NCBI RefSeq assembly: GCF_012910885.1 | Contig: NZ_WTVM01000027.1 | Location: forward strand, 1-37,169 | Direction: 5' to 3' | Length of the DNA stretch: 37,169 nt | Source of the DNA: Azoarcus taiwanensis | Lineage (GTDB): Bacteria > Pseudomonadota > Gammaproteobacteria > Burkholderiales > Rhodocyclaceae | Part shown: positions 1 through 8,305 of the stretch, in pieces | How positions within the stretch are numbered: position 1 is the stretch's first letter | How the letters are laid out: each line of letters opens with the position of its first letter | Translations under genes and position numbers: made by a program | Notes under the pieces: generated by a model | Told to the model about the DNA's origin: nothing | What the model saw: only the letters and a program-made list of their open reading frames with translations | Databases searched by the model: none

Positions 1-561
1 GCGCGCCAGGGCGACGGCAAGCGTCTGGGCCAGTCCGGGCACGCCTTCTTCCATGACCGCCGGGAACGGACCGCCGCGTTTGTTATTGATGAGCTGGATA
101 ACACCCTGCAGCTCGCCATTGTCGGGGTTCACGATCGGCGCCACCAGCATCTCACGACAGCGAAAGCCGGTCGCTTCATCCAGATCCTTGCGAAACGCCA
201 GTTCGGGCGAGATCCGCTTCAGGCCCTCGGCATCATAGACATCCGCAATATTGAGCGTCTGACCCGTAAGCGCGACATAGCCGGCGATGCTGTGGTCATC
301 GATCGGCAATTCGATGCGTTGCACCGAGTCCAGCCCGGTCTTGACCTTGGAGTAAATCCCGCTGCCGCTTTCGTTGATGATATAGACCGTCAGTCTCTCT
401 GCATCAAACAGGCGACAAACGTCCGCCGAGAGCTGATAAATGATCTCGTCAACCTCATTGGCCGCGTGGATGCGGGTCGTAATCGCCTGCAATCCCTTGA
501 AGAACGCGAGCCTTGCCGCGACATCGCTCATCGCGCCTCTATCCCGGGACTGGTCGGTCAT
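1..561 (-). CDS. GAF-domain protein, N-terminal part (possible GspE/PulE-type ATPase), cut by window edge
   Basis: An open frame of 187 codons runs without a stop from ATG at 561 to the left window edge, so only the N-terminus is visible. A strong ribosome site AGGAGG (576-571) lies 9 bases before this ATG, which favours it over the in-frame ATG at 531. The visible part is a single GAF domain (roughly residues 20-185) with the segments LSADVCRLFDAERLTVYIIN, DHSIAGYVALTGQTLNIADV and GVIQLINNKRGGPFP, which are typical of bacterial small-molecule-binding GAF folds. I associate this particular flavour, ending in a QLINNK-GGPF motif, with GAF domains fused to the N-terminus of type II secretion or type IV pilus ATPases in Rhodocyclales. 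That assignment is inference, because no ATPase sequence is in view. A sensor kinase or cyclase with an N-terminal GAF remains possible. Confidence 0.65.
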   Translation of the reverse strand, partial: MTDQSRDRGAMSDVAARLAFFKGLQAITTRIHAANEVDEIIYQLSADVCRLFDAERLTVYIINESGSGIYSKVKTGLDSVQRIELPIDDHSIAGYVALTGQTLNIADVYDAEGLKRISPELAFRKDLDEATGFRCREMLVAPIVNPDNGELQGVIQLINNKRGGPFPAVMEEGVPGLAQTLAVALAR

Positions 562-826
562 CGGCCGGATCCTCCTTTCGTAATCGCTTCCGATGTTTGG
601 GCGCCTGCGAACACTCCAAGCGAGGCATCGGCTGAATGCCGGTAGCCCGGGCGCCTGCGGCGGTCGAGAAGCGCGATTTTGCCCGAAGTATGTGCGGGTC
701 GACGAGAATGGACAAGTGGCGGCACATCGGGCTGAATGACATAGCGCTAGCGGAACTGTCCGACCACCGGGACAGCGCCATGCATCACGTCATGTTCGAA
801 CCGACCGAGAGGGAGTGCGTTCACCC
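562..826. other. Divergent intergenic region between GAF gene and ATP-grasp gene
   Basis: This 265-base stretch must hold the promoters of two divergent genes. Visible structure is minor: an 8-bp palindrome tagcgcta (742-749) and a 6-bp hairpin ctgtcc/ggacag (756-761 and 770-775). No convincing -35/-10 pair was found. The small open frames here have no recognisable product. Confidence 0.4.
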
Positions 827-2275
827 ATGAGCATCGACTGGAAGTCCTACGACCCGAAACCGTTCTTCGACGAATTGATCGCAGCGCCCGGCAAGCCTCG
901 GCCCGCTGCCCGGACGCTCGCCGACTATCTCGCCTCGCTCGATGACGCCGAGATCCGCGAGCGCAAGCGCGCCGCCGAGCTGGCCATTGTCGAGATGGGA
1001 ATCAGTTTCACGGTGTACAGCGAGGGCGAGAACATCGACCGTGCCTGGCCCTTCGACATCATCCCGCGTGTGATCCCGCGCAAGGAGTGGGAGCGCGTGC
1101 AGGCCGGCCTCGTGCAGCGCCTGAGCGCGCTCAACATGTTCATCGACGACGTCTACAACGCCCAGCGCATCGTCAGGGACAAGGTCGTACCGGAATACGT
1201 CTTCGCCAACTCGAGGAACTTCCGTAAGCAGTGCGTCGGCCACAATCCGCCCCATGGCGTATGGGCGCACATCTGCGGTTCGGACCTGGTGCGCGACGGC
1301 GACGGCACCTTCTATGTGCTCGAGGACAATCTGCGGGTACCCTCGGGCGTGTCCTACATGCTCGAGAACCGGCAGGTGACCAAGCGGGTGTTTCCGGAGG
1401 TGTTCGAAAGCTCGAGCATTCTGCCGGTGGATGAATACACCTCGCAGCTGTTCGACATGCTCGCGTCGATCTCGCCGCGTCCGCTCGACTACCCCACGGT
1501 GGCCGTGCTCACCCCCGGCGTCTTCAACTCGGCCTATTTCGAGCACTCCTACCTCGCCCAGCGCATGGGGGCGCAACTGGTCGAGGGCGCCGACCTCGTC
1601 GTTGCCGAGGACGACTACGTCTATATGCGCACCATCGAAGGGCTGGAACGGGTCGATGTGATCTACCGCCGCATCGACGACGAGTTCATGGACCCCGAGG
1701 CCTTCCGAGCCGACTCGATGCTCGGCGTGCCTGGGCTGATGCGCGCCTGGCGTGCCGGCAACGTGGGGCTGGCCAACGCGCCGGGTTCGGGTGTCGCGGA
1801 CGACAAGGTGATCTACACCTTTGTGCCGGCGATGATCAAGTATTACCTCGACCAGGAGCCGATCATCCCCAACGTTCCGACGTGGTTGTGCACCGACGAG
1901 AAGGAGCGCGAGCATGTCATCGCCCACCTGGACGAACTGGTCGTCAAGCCGGCCAACGAATCCGGCGGGTACGGCATGCTGGTCGGGCCACACTCGACCA
2001 AGAAGCAGCGCGCGGAGTTCGCCGAGCTGATCCGCAAGGACCCGCGCAACTACATCGCCCAGCCGACGCTGAACCTGTCGGTGGCGCCGACGCTGTGCGA
2101 CGAGGGACTTGAACCCCGACATCTGGATCTGCGCCCCTTCATTCTGCAGGGGGTACGCACCGACGTGACCGCCGGCGGACTGACCCGCGTAGCCATGCGC
2201 AAGGGCTCGCTGGTGGTGAACTCCTCGCAGGGCGGCGGCAGCAAGGACACCTGGATCGTGGACGAGGAGGCCTGA
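827..2275 (+). CDS. Circularly permuted type 2 ATP-grasp protein (DUF404/DUF407 type)
   Basis: The product is 482 residues, a full length for the family of circularly permuted ATP-grasp proteins. Recognisable segments are DVIYRRIDDEFMDP around residue 280, NAPGSGVADDKVIYTFVPAM around 325, the nucleotide-binding ELVVKPANESGGYGMLVG around 375-390, YIAQPTLNLSVAPT near 410 and HLDLRPFIL near 435. The family is thought to be an amide- or peptide-ligase acting with an alpha-E protein, and often a transglutaminase-like peptidase, to build an uncharacterised peptide or modification; the substrate is unknown. ATG at 827 was preferred over GTG at 815 because of a GGGAG stretch 11 bases before it and because the family begins shortly before the DPKPFFDEL segment. 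The stop is one base from the ATG of the next gene, so the two are co-transcribed and probably translationally coupled. Confidence 0.9.
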   Translation: MSIDWKSYDPKPFFDELIAAPGKPRPAARTLADYLASLDDAEIRERKRAAELAIVEMGISFTVYSEGENIDRAWPFDIIPRVIPRKEWERVQAGLVQRLSALNMFIDDVYNAQRIVRDKVVPEYVFANSRNFRKQCVGHNPPHGVWAHICGSDLVRDGDGTFYVLEDNLRVPSGVSYMLENRQVTKRVFPEVFESSSILPVDEYTSQLFDMLASISPRPLDYPTVAVLTPGVFNSAYFEHSYLAQRMGAQLVEGADLVVAEDDYVYMRTIEGLERVDVIYRRIDDEFMDPEAFRADSMLGVPGLMRAWRAGNVGLANAPGSGVADDKVIYTFVPAMIKYYLDQEPIIPNVPTWLCTDEKEREHVIAHLDELVVKPANESGGYGMLVGPHSTKKQRAEFAELIRKDPRNYIAQPTLNLSVAPTLCDEGLEPRHLDLRPFILQGVRTDVTAGGLTRVAMRKGSLVVNSSQGGGSKDTWIVDEEA

Positions 2276-2276
2276 A

Positions 2277-3215
2277 ATGCTTTCACGTGTGGCAGAACGA
2301 CTGTACTGGATGGCACGCTACATCGAGCGGGCCGAGAATACCGCACGGATGACCAAGGCGTTTCACCTGCTCGCGCTGGACATGCCGAAGACGGTGACGC
2401 TTTCGTGGAAAGGCCTGGTCGCGGTATCCGGGCTGGAGGCGCTGTTCGAGGAGCATTACCAGCGCGAGGACGAACGCAACTGCGTCAAGTTCGTGCTCGC
2501 CGACGCCTCCAACCCGAGCTCGGTACTCAGCTCACTGCGCGCCGCGCGAGAGAACGTACGCACGACGCGAGATCTGATCCCGATCGAGGCGTGGGAGATC
2601 GTCAACGAACTCTACCTGTTCGCGCGCGACAACATCGACGGCGGCATTGGGAAACGTGGACGCTTCGAGTTTCTCAGCGAAATCGTTCAACGCTGCCAGA
2701 TGCTCACTGGCATGCTTGCCGGCGGCATGAGCCACGACGCGGCCTATGACTTCATCCGTCTGGGGCGCAACCTGGAGCGCGCCGACATGGCTACCCGCCA
2801 GATCGACGTTGGCGCCATCCGCTTGCTCTCGCGCAAGGACGACCCTGAGCCCTACGAGGGTCTGCTGTGGACCAGTGTGCTGCGCTCACAGAGCGGCTTT
2901 CAGATGTATCGCCAGCATGTGCGCCGACGCATCACGGGTCCGGACGTGGTGCGCTTCCTGCTTCAGGATGTGACCTTCCCGCGCTCGGTCGCCCATGCCC
3001 TCAGTCACGCCCAACTTGCAGTTGAGAGTTTCCCTCACAACGAGATTCCGCTTCGCCTGGCAATGCAAGCTCGACGCCATGCGCAGGACGCAGACGTGGA
3101 AAAGCTGATCGGAAACGAGCAGTTGCATGATTTCATGGACAGGCTGCAACTCGAGGTCGCGCAACTTCATGAAGCCATTGCGGACTGCTGGTTCCCCCAG
3201 GCATTCGAGAGCTGA
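2277..3215 (+). CDS. Alpha-E domain-containing protein (DUF403)
   Basis: The product is a 312-residue, almost wholly alpha-helical protein that matches the alpha-E family along its full length. It starts with the characteristic LSRVAERLYWMARYIERAEN, and later carries FIRLGRNLERADMATRQIDV near residue 165-185. The biochemical role is unknown. The family nearly always sits directly downstream of a circularly permuted ATP-grasp gene, as here (one-base spacing), and is proposed to assist the ligase. In many genomes a transglutaminase-like gene completes the set; here the next gene lies on the other strand, so the unit appears to have two genes only. Confidence 0.88.
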   Translation: MLSRVAERLYWMARYIERAENTARMTKAFHLLALDMPKTVTLSWKGLVAVSGLEALFEEHYQREDERNCVKFVLADASNPSSVLSSLRAARENVRTTRDLIPIEAWEIVNELYLFARDNIDGGIGKRGRFEFLSEIVQRCQMLTGMLAGGMSHDAAYDFIRLGRNLERADMATRQIDVGAIRLLSRKDDPEPYEGLLWTSVLRSQSGFQMYRQHVRRRITGPDVVRFLLQDVTFPRSVAHALSHAQLAVESFPHNEIPLRLAMQARRHAQDADVEKLIGNEQLHDFMDRLQLEVAQLHEAIADCWFPQAFES

Positions 3216-3253
3216 GCGCCGCGCGCAGCTAGCCGGCGGCGCCGTGAGCGGAA

Positions 3254-4021
3254 TCAGAACTCGAGGACTTCGCCGGTCATCAGCGCTCGCGGGACGAGAC
3301 GCCCTCCGTGGCCGGCAATCTGCTCCATGATACGGTCGTCCGCCCCCGGCTTGAGATGGCTGACTAGAACCTCGGGTGACACGGTCAGCTCTTCCAGCAC
3401 GGCATGCAGCAGACTGGGGCACAGGTGCCGTGACGCGAGCGCCAGACCGTGCTGCTCGTCTGCAAACGCGGTTTCGATGATCAGATGCCGAACATCGTCG
3501 AGCGCGTTGATCGCGGCAATCTGTTCTTCACAGTAGGCAGTGTCTCCAGAATAGACCAGCTTGCCGGTGCCGCTGTCCAGACAGAAGCCGACTGCAGGCA
3601 CCGTGTGATGCGCCGGCAAAGCCGTGATCGCTCGTTTCCCGAGGCGCACGGGTTCTCCGACGCGAATCGGCTGCATGCGCATGAAGGGCAACCGGCGGTC
3701 CGGTATCGTGGAGAAGTCCGGCCACACAAGCCAGTTGAATACGTGTGAATGGAGAATGCGCAAGGTCTCGCTGGTCGCGTAGACGGTGAGCGGCATGCGT
3801 CGCGCTTCGCCGACAGAATCGACCAGCATGGGCAGGCAGGCAATGTGGTCCATGTGCGAGTGGGTCAGAAACACATGGTCTATGCCAAGCAGCTCGTCGC
3901 GCTCGAGATCGCCCACTCCGGTGCCGCAGTCGACGAGAATGTCGTCGTCCACGAGGAACGAGGTGGTCCGCGTCTGTACCCCGCCGATACCACCACTGCA
4001 ACCGAGTACTCTGAGTTTCAT
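3254..4021 (-). CDS. Metallo-beta-lactamase-fold hydrolase, class II cyclic-nucleotide phosphodiesterase-like
   Basis: The product is 255 residues with an intact metallo-beta-lactamase fold. The metal-binding motif THSHMDH occupies residues 53-59, with further likely ligands His139/140 (PAHHTV), Asp160 (YSGDTA) and His222 (VSHLKP). The N-terminus LRVLGCSGGIGG and the IIETAF segment resemble class II 3',5'-cyclic-nucleotide phosphodiesterases and related RNase Z-like hydrolases, so cyclic-nucleotide hydrolysis is a reasonable guess, not proof. The ATG at 4021 is chosen because the family begins at MKLRVLG; a GTG at 4060 would add 13 unconserved residues. No clear ribosome site precedes either. 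The gene converges on the alpha-E gene with 38 bases between them. Confidence 0.8.
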   Translation of the reverse strand: MKLRVLGCSGGIGGVQTRTTSFLVDDDILVDCGTGVGDLERDELLGIDHVFLTHSHMDHIACLPMLVDSVGEARRMPLTVYATSETLRILHSHVFNWLVWPDFSTIPDRRLPFMRMQPIRVGEPVRLGKRAITALPAHHTVPAVGFCLDSGTGKLVYSGDTAYCEEQIAAINALDDVRHLIIETAFADEQHGLALASRHLCPSLLHAVLEELTVSPEVLVSHLKPGADDRIMEQIAGHGGRLVPRALMTGEVLEF

Positions 4022-4184
4022 CCGATCCGCCACCCGATGCGCGAGCACATTGCACGCCACAATCAGCCTACATTGCAGCCTAACATCACGGACGAAACGA
4101 TCGCGTGCACTACCTCACGGCTCGCGACAACCCGCAAACCCCGGTCGTTGGATCGGCATGACGTTGAGGCACGCAACAGCGTAG

Positions 4185-4913
4185 TCAATCCCGAAGAAAG
4201 AACTCCATCTTCACCGCCGCCAACTCGATGACGTCGTGATCGTTGAGTAGCCGCGCCTGAGCGTCGATCGGCTGACCATTGACGAGCGGAAACGCCGCGC
4301 CTTCGACGTGGGTGATGAAAAAACCATGCGCACGGCGGGTAATGACTGCAACTTGCTGCCCTGGCTTGCCCAAGGTGGTCAAAGACTTGGTCAGCACGAG
4401 TTCCCGTCCGGCGTTGGGGCCGCTTAGCACCTGAATCACGCCGGTACGCTGCCCCTGCCCCGGAGCACGACTATCGGTCGGCCGCTGGAGTTCGGGCGGA
4501 AGTATCTGCGTGCGCGATGCAGACGAACCGGCTTGTGTAACTGTGGGGTCGGCATCCGGCCTCAGGGCCAGCGGCTCCAGGGCTGCTGTGTCGACCAGCT
4601 CATGCGCTGTCATCTCGCGCTGCGCCACATCGGGAATGTACTTGATGCGGTATTTGCCTAGCTCGACCACGTCGTTGGCCTGCAGCACATGCTTCTTGAT
4701 CGGTTGACCGTTGACGTAGGTGCCGTTGGTGCTGTTCAAGTCCTCGAGAAAAGCGTCTCCCAGCAAGGTGGTAATGACGGCATGCTGCCCGCTGATCGCC
4801 AGATTGTCGATCTGGATATCGTTATTGGGTTTTCGTCCGATGGTCACACGCTCTTTGTCGAGCACGATTTCCTTCAGGACAAGCCCGTCCATGCTGAGGA
4901 TCAACTTCGGCAT
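4185..4913 (-). CDS. Protein with two FHA domains
   Basis: The product is 242 residues. The first FHA domain (about residues 1-95) keeps the phosphothreonine-binding residues: GRK at 26-28 with Arg27, Ser41 and His44 in SGQHA, and STNGT at 61-65. The second, C-terminal FHA-like domain (about 155-240) carries a GPNAGRELVL segment and a FPLVNGQPI turn but has lost the Arg and the Ser-x-x-His signature, so it is probably structural. A serine, proline and alanine-rich linker joins them. The role is phosphothreonine-dependent protein recognition. The ATG at 4913 was chosen over 4979 because the fold begins at MPKLILSMDG. It lies downstream of a PP2C phosphatase on the same strand, which suggests a Ser/Thr phosphorylation circuit. 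Confidence 0.85.
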   Translation of the reverse strand: MPKLILSMDGLVLKEIVLDKERVTIGRKPNNDIQIDNLAISGQHAVITTLLGDAFLEDLNSTNGTYVNGQPIKKHVLQANDVVELGKYRIKYIPDVAQREMTAHELVDTAALEPLALRPDADPTVTQAGSSASRTQILPPELQRPTDSRAPGQGQRTGVIQVLSGPNAGRELVLTKSLTTLGKPGQQVAVITRRAHGFFITHVEGAAFPLVNGQPIDAQARLLNDHDVIELAAVKMEFFLRD

Positions 4914-5065
4914 TTTCTCGGTTCCGTTTCGCACCAAAAACTTCTCGGATGATACTCCCGATTGGCTCGCGCCGGGCACCTGACATGTGTGCCGGCCTGG
5001 ATGATGTCAGACACCCCTGATCGTGCCTCGTGCACCGGTGGTGCGAGCGCCCACAGAAACCATTG
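4914..5065 (-). other. Spacer between PP2C phosphatase and FHA gene
   Basis: These 152 bases hold a 7-bp inverted repeat ctgacat/atgtcag (4980-4986 and 5004-5010) and an imperfect hairpin around ctcgtgcaccggtggtgcgag (near 5027-5047) just after the phosphatase stop. Neither has a T-run, so a terminator is not supported. An FHA promoter could lie here but was not recognised. Confidence 0.3.
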
Positions 5066-5818
5066 TCATCCTATCCGCATCAGGACGACGGAGATATTGT
5101 CCCGCCCTCCTCGTGCATTCGCGGCCAGTACGAGCGCATCGGCAGCGGTGTCCAGGCTGTCGCCCGAAAGAAGCTCGGCAATATCCTCTTCGTGCAACAT
5201 GTCGGTCAAACCGTCCGAGCACATCAACAGCAGATCGTCGCATGCAAGATCATGCACCCCGGTTTCCGGCTCCACGGTTTCATGGACGCCCAGAGCGCGA
5301 GTCAGCACGCCTCTCGCGCCCGAGAGCCTGACCTCTTCGTCGCTCAGGGTTCCGTCGTCGATGTAATCCTGCAACAAGGTGTGATCGCGGGTGAGACGGC
5401 GCAAGTCGCCCTTTCGAAGCCGATACAGGCGTGAGTCACCCACATGAGCACTGACCAGATGACCACTGGCGGGAGACACTAGCAGCAGGGTACTCCCCAT
5501 GTTGATCAGCTCGGGGTCTTCATCACCGGCCCGATAAACCGCAAGATTGGCCTCCTGGATCGCAGCCGCAAGGGCGCGTGACGCTTCGGAAACCGCCCAT
5601 TGTGCGCTGTAAGCCCGATCCAGCGACTTGCTGCTGACCTCCACGCCGATTCTTGCCGCGATGTCACCACCACGATACCCGCCCATCCCGTCGGCGACGA
5701 TGGCCCAGCGAAGAGCTGGATCGATGAGCGTGAGATCCTCATTGCGCACACGCACCCGACCCACGTCGCTACGTGCGACGGCCTGTATGACACCGAGGCT
5801 GGATGCGTCTTCATTCAT
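5066..5818 (-). CDS. PP2C-family Ser/Thr protein phosphatase (Stp1-like)
   Basis: The product is 250 residues, the usual size of bacterial stand-alone PP2C phosphatases. All metal-binding signatures are present: RNED at 25-28, VADGMGG at 41-47 (Asp43), HVGDSR at 125-130, MCSDGLTDM at 199-207 (Asp202), and GRDNIS at 238-243 (Asp240). It should remove phosphate from Ser/Thr-phosphorylated proteins in the cytoplasm using Mn2+ or Mg2+. The downstream FHA gene on the same strand supports a role in a Ser/Thr phosphorylation module. No Ser/Thr kinase gene is found on either side, which is unusual for this pair. The ATG at 5818 has no strong ribosome site. Confidence 0.92.
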   Translation of the reverse strand: MNEDASSLGVIQAVARSDVGRVRVRNEDLTLIDPALRWAIVADGMGGYRGGDIAARIGVEVSSKSLDRAYSAQWAVSEASRALAAAIQEANLAVYRAGDEDPELINMGSTLLLVSPASGHLVSAHVGDSRLYRLRKGDLRRLTRDHTLLQDYIDDGTLSDEEVRLSGARGVLTRALGVHETVEPETGVHDLACDDLLLMCSDGLTDMLHEEDIAELLSGDSLDTAADALVLAANARGGRDNISVVLMRIG

Positions 5819-5949
5819 TATCAGCGGCAGTCCGAACGATAGCCCTTTTCGGGTTGAGCCAACTCACAAACCGCGAGACGGCTCCGGCATTCTAGCCCAA
5901 TGAGACCAGGCGATTGCCACACCGAGACCGGGCAATGCGCCTGACAGTC

Positions 5950-5979
5950 AAAAAAAACGCCGGCATTCGCCGGCGTTTT
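5950..5979 (-). terminator. Intrinsic terminator of sucCD
   Basis: An 11-bp perfect stem (5954-5964 with 5969-5979) and a 4-base loop are followed on the minus strand by a run of T bases, 21 bases after the sucD stop. The stem core is acgccggc/gccggcgt. This is a textbook Rho-independent terminator, and it separates sucCD from the phosphatase gene. Confidence 0.93.
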
Positions 5980-5999
5980 CACGTGCTGGAGAAGGACGA

Positions 6000-6893
6000 T
6001 CAGAGCATCGCCTTGAGCAGCTTGCCCATCTCGGACGGGTCGCGCGTGACCTTGAAACCACACTCTTCCATGATGGCGAGCTTGGCGTCGGCGGTGTCGG
6101 CGCCGCCAGAGATCAGCGCGCCGGCGTGGCCCATGCGCTTGCCGGCCGGGGCGGTGACACCGGCGATGAAGCCGACGATCGGCTTCTTCATGTTGTCCCT
6201 GCACCACTCGGCCGCTTCGGCTTCGTCAGGCCCACCGATCTCGCCGATCATGATGACTGCGTCGGTATCTGGATCATCGTTGAACATGCGCATCACGTCG
6301 ATGTGCTTGAGACCGTTGATCGGGTCGCCGCCGATACCGACCGCCGAGGACTGGCCCAGGCCGATTTCGGTGAGCTGTGCCACGGCTTCATAGGTCAGCG
6401 TGCCGGAGCGCGACACCACGCCGATACGGCCCTTCTTGTGGATGTGGCCCGGCATGATGCCGATCTTGATCTCTTCGGGCGTGATCAGGCCAGGACAGTT
6501 CGGGCCAAGCAGCAGGGTTTCCTTGCCGCCGGCGGCGACCTTCTGCTTCATCTTGTTGCGCACGACCAGCATGTCGCGGACAGGGATGCCCTCGGTGATG
6601 CAGATCGCCAGATCCAGGTCTGCCTCGCAGGCTTCCCAGATCGCAGCTGCGGCACCGGCGGGCGGCACGTAGATCACGGAGACGGTCGCACCGGTCTCGG
6701 CTGCAGCCTCCTTGACGGACGCGTAGATCGGCACGTCGAAGATTTTCTCGCCGGCCTTCTTGGGATTCACACCCGCGACGAAGCAGTTCTTGCCGTTTGC
6801 GTACTCGATGCACTTCTCGGTATGGAACTGACCGGTCTTGCCGGTGATGCCCTGGGTGATGACCTTGGTGTCTTTGTTGATGAGGATGGACAT
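6000..6893 (-). CDS. sucD: Succinyl-CoA synthetase, alpha subunit
   Basis: The product is 297 residues, normal length for the ADP-forming succinate-CoA ligase alpha subunit, which with SucC interconverts succinyl-CoA and succinate in the citric acid cycle with substrate-level phosphorylation. It begins with MSILINKDTKVITQGITGK, carries the CoA-binding Rossmann domain in the first 120 residues, the GPNCPGLITP segment, and the phosphohistidine loop GHAGALI with His near residue 256. A ribosome site AAGGAG (6906-6901) lies 7 bases from the ATG and overlaps the sucC stop, so the two genes are translated in step; the spacing is 11 bases. A strong terminator follows. Confidence 0.98.
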   Translation of the reverse strand: MSILINKDTKVITQGITGKTGQFHTEKCIEYANGKNCFVAGVNPKKAGEKIFDVPIYASVKEAAAETGATVSVIYVPPAGAAAAIWEACEADLDLAICITEGIPVRDMLVVRNKMKQKVAAGGKETLLLGPNCPGLITPEEIKIGIMPGHIHKKGRIGVVSRSGTLTYEAVAQLTEIGLGQSSAVGIGGDPINGLKHIDVMRMFNDDPDTDAVIMIGEIGGPDEAEAAEWCRDNMKKPIVGFIAGVTAPAGKRMGHAGALISGGADTADAKLAIMEECGFKVTRDPSEMGKLLKAML

Positions 6894-6904
6894 TCGAAAG
6901 CTCC

Positions 6905-8065
6905 TTACTTGACCGCTTCGACGATCTTGGTTGCGGCTTCCGCCATGGTGTCGGCGGCGATGATGGGCAGGCCGGATTCGGCGAGGATCTTCTTGCCGAG
7001 ATCCTCGTTGGTGCCCTTCATGCGCACGACCAGCGGCACGGAGAGGTGGACTTCGCGAGCGGCGGTCACCACGCCCTCGGCGATGGTGTCACAACGCATG
7101 ATGCCACCGAAGATGTTCACCAGAATGCCCTTCACCTTGGGGTTCTTGAGCATGATCTTGAAGGCTTCGGTGACCTTCTCGGTTGTCGCGCCGCCACCAA
7201 CGTCGAGGAAGTTGGCAGGCTCGGCACCGAACAGCTTGATGGTGTCCATGGTGGCCATCGCCAGACCTGCACCGTTGACCAGGCAACCGATGTTGCCGTC
7301 GAGGCTGATGTACGCGAGGTCGAACTTGGAGGCTTCGAGTTCGTCCGGGTCTTCCTCGTCCAGGTCGCGGTAGGCCACGATCTCGGGATGACGGAACAAG
7401 GCGTTGGAGTCGAAGTTGAACTTGGCGTCCAGCGCCTTGACTGTGCCATCGCCCTGATGGATCAGCGGGTTGATCTCGGCCAGAGAGGCGTCGGTTTCCA
7501 TGTAGCAGGAGTAGAGCTTCTTCAGCGTATCCACTGCCTGGGCCATGGAGCCCGCCGGCATGCCGATGCCCTTGGCGAGCTCGTTGGCCTGCTCGTCGGT
7601 CAGACCGACCAGCGGATCGACAAAGACCTTGATGATTTTCTCGGGCGTGCTGTGGGCGACTTCCTCGATGTCCATGCCACCTTCAGAGGAGGCCATCATC
7701 GCAACCTTCTGGGTCGCGCGATCGGTCAGGGCGGCAACATAGTACTCGTGCTGGATGTCGGCGCCTTCCTCGATGAGCAGGTTGCGCACCTTTTGCCCCT
7801 CAGGCCCGGTCTGATGAGTGATCAGTTGCATGCCGAGAATCTGGGAAGCGTACTCGCGAACTTCGTCGAGCGACTTGGCGACCTTGACACCGCCTCCCTT
7901 GCCGCGACCACCGGCGTGAATCTGGGCCTTGACCACCCAGATCTTGCCGCCGAGTTCCTCGGCGGCCTTGACCGCGTCCTCGACGCTGGTGCAGTGGATG
8001 CCACGCGGCGTCACGACGCCGAACTTTCTTAGTACTTCTTTTGCCTGATACTCATGAATCTTCAT
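6905..8065 (-). CDS. sucC: Succinyl-CoA synthetase, beta subunit
   Basis: The product is 386 residues, standard for the ADP-forming beta subunit. It has an N-terminal ATP-grasp domain ([17 protein letters not shown], then [15 protein letters not shown] near residue 52-66), the central [19 protein letters not shown], and the C-terminal ligase-CoA domain with [13 protein letters not shown], which forms the active site with the phosphohistidine of SucD. It is the first gene of the sucCD operon. A likely -10 element lies about 185 bases upstream, giving a long leader. The start ATG at 8065 is preceded by an AAGGG stretch. Confidence 0.98.
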   Translation of the reverse strand: MKIHEYQAKEVLRKFGVVTPRGIHCTSVEDAVKAAEELGGKIWVVKAQIHAGGRGKGGGVKVAKSLDEVREYASQILGMQLITHQTGPEGQKVRNLLIEEGADIQHEYYVAALTDRATQKVAMMASSEGGMDIEEVAHSTPEKIIKVFVDPLVGLTDEQANELAKGIGMPAGSMAQAVDTLKKLYSCYMETDASLAEINPLIHQGDGTVKALDAKFNFDSNALFRHPEIVAYRDLDEEDPDELEASKFDLAYISLDGNIGCLVNGAGLAMATMDTIKLFGAEPANFLDVGGGATTEKVTEAFKIMLKNPKVKGILVNIFGGIMRCDTIAEGVVTAAREVHLSVPLVVRMKGTNEDLGKKILAESGLPIIAADTMAEAATKIVEAVK

Positions 8066-8249
8066 GATTGCCCTTCGATCGAAGTTGCGGCGGCGAAGCT
8101 CACCGCCGCACGCTGGTTGATGGGACGTCTTGGAGCGCCACTGCGCAACGGATCTCGTCTCCCTTGCCTCCGGACCCGCTGCCGCCGACCTGTCTCAGGA
8201 CGCGACTCCGGCATAACACCCCGGAACTCGCCCGCCTCGAGAACGTACA

Positions 8250-8255
8250 ATTATA
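8250..8255 (-). promoter_or_regulatory. Probable -10 element of sucCD promoter
   Basis: On the minus strand the sequence TATAAT is a perfect sigma-70 -10 box in an otherwise GC-rich stretch, preceded by a T-rich tract that gives only a weak -35 match. The implied transcript would have a leader of roughly 180 bases before sucC. The leader was not matched to any known riboswitch. Confidence 0.5.
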
Positions 8256-8305
8256 ACTGCTTTCTCGCACTGCAAAAAAACGCTGCCCTGCCGAATCGGC
8301 TCGAA

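Noticed and set aside
821-2122. 433-codon open frame on the minus strand opposite the ATP-grasp gene
   Set aside because: It is the antisense shadow of a long GC-rich gene, with His, Val and Arg-rich low-complexity sequence and no recognisable domain.
6126-8032. Long plus-strand open frames (415 and 328 codons) opposite sucCD
   Set aside because: They mirror the conserved sucC and sucD codons, are rich in Asp/His/Val from reversed codons, and match no family.
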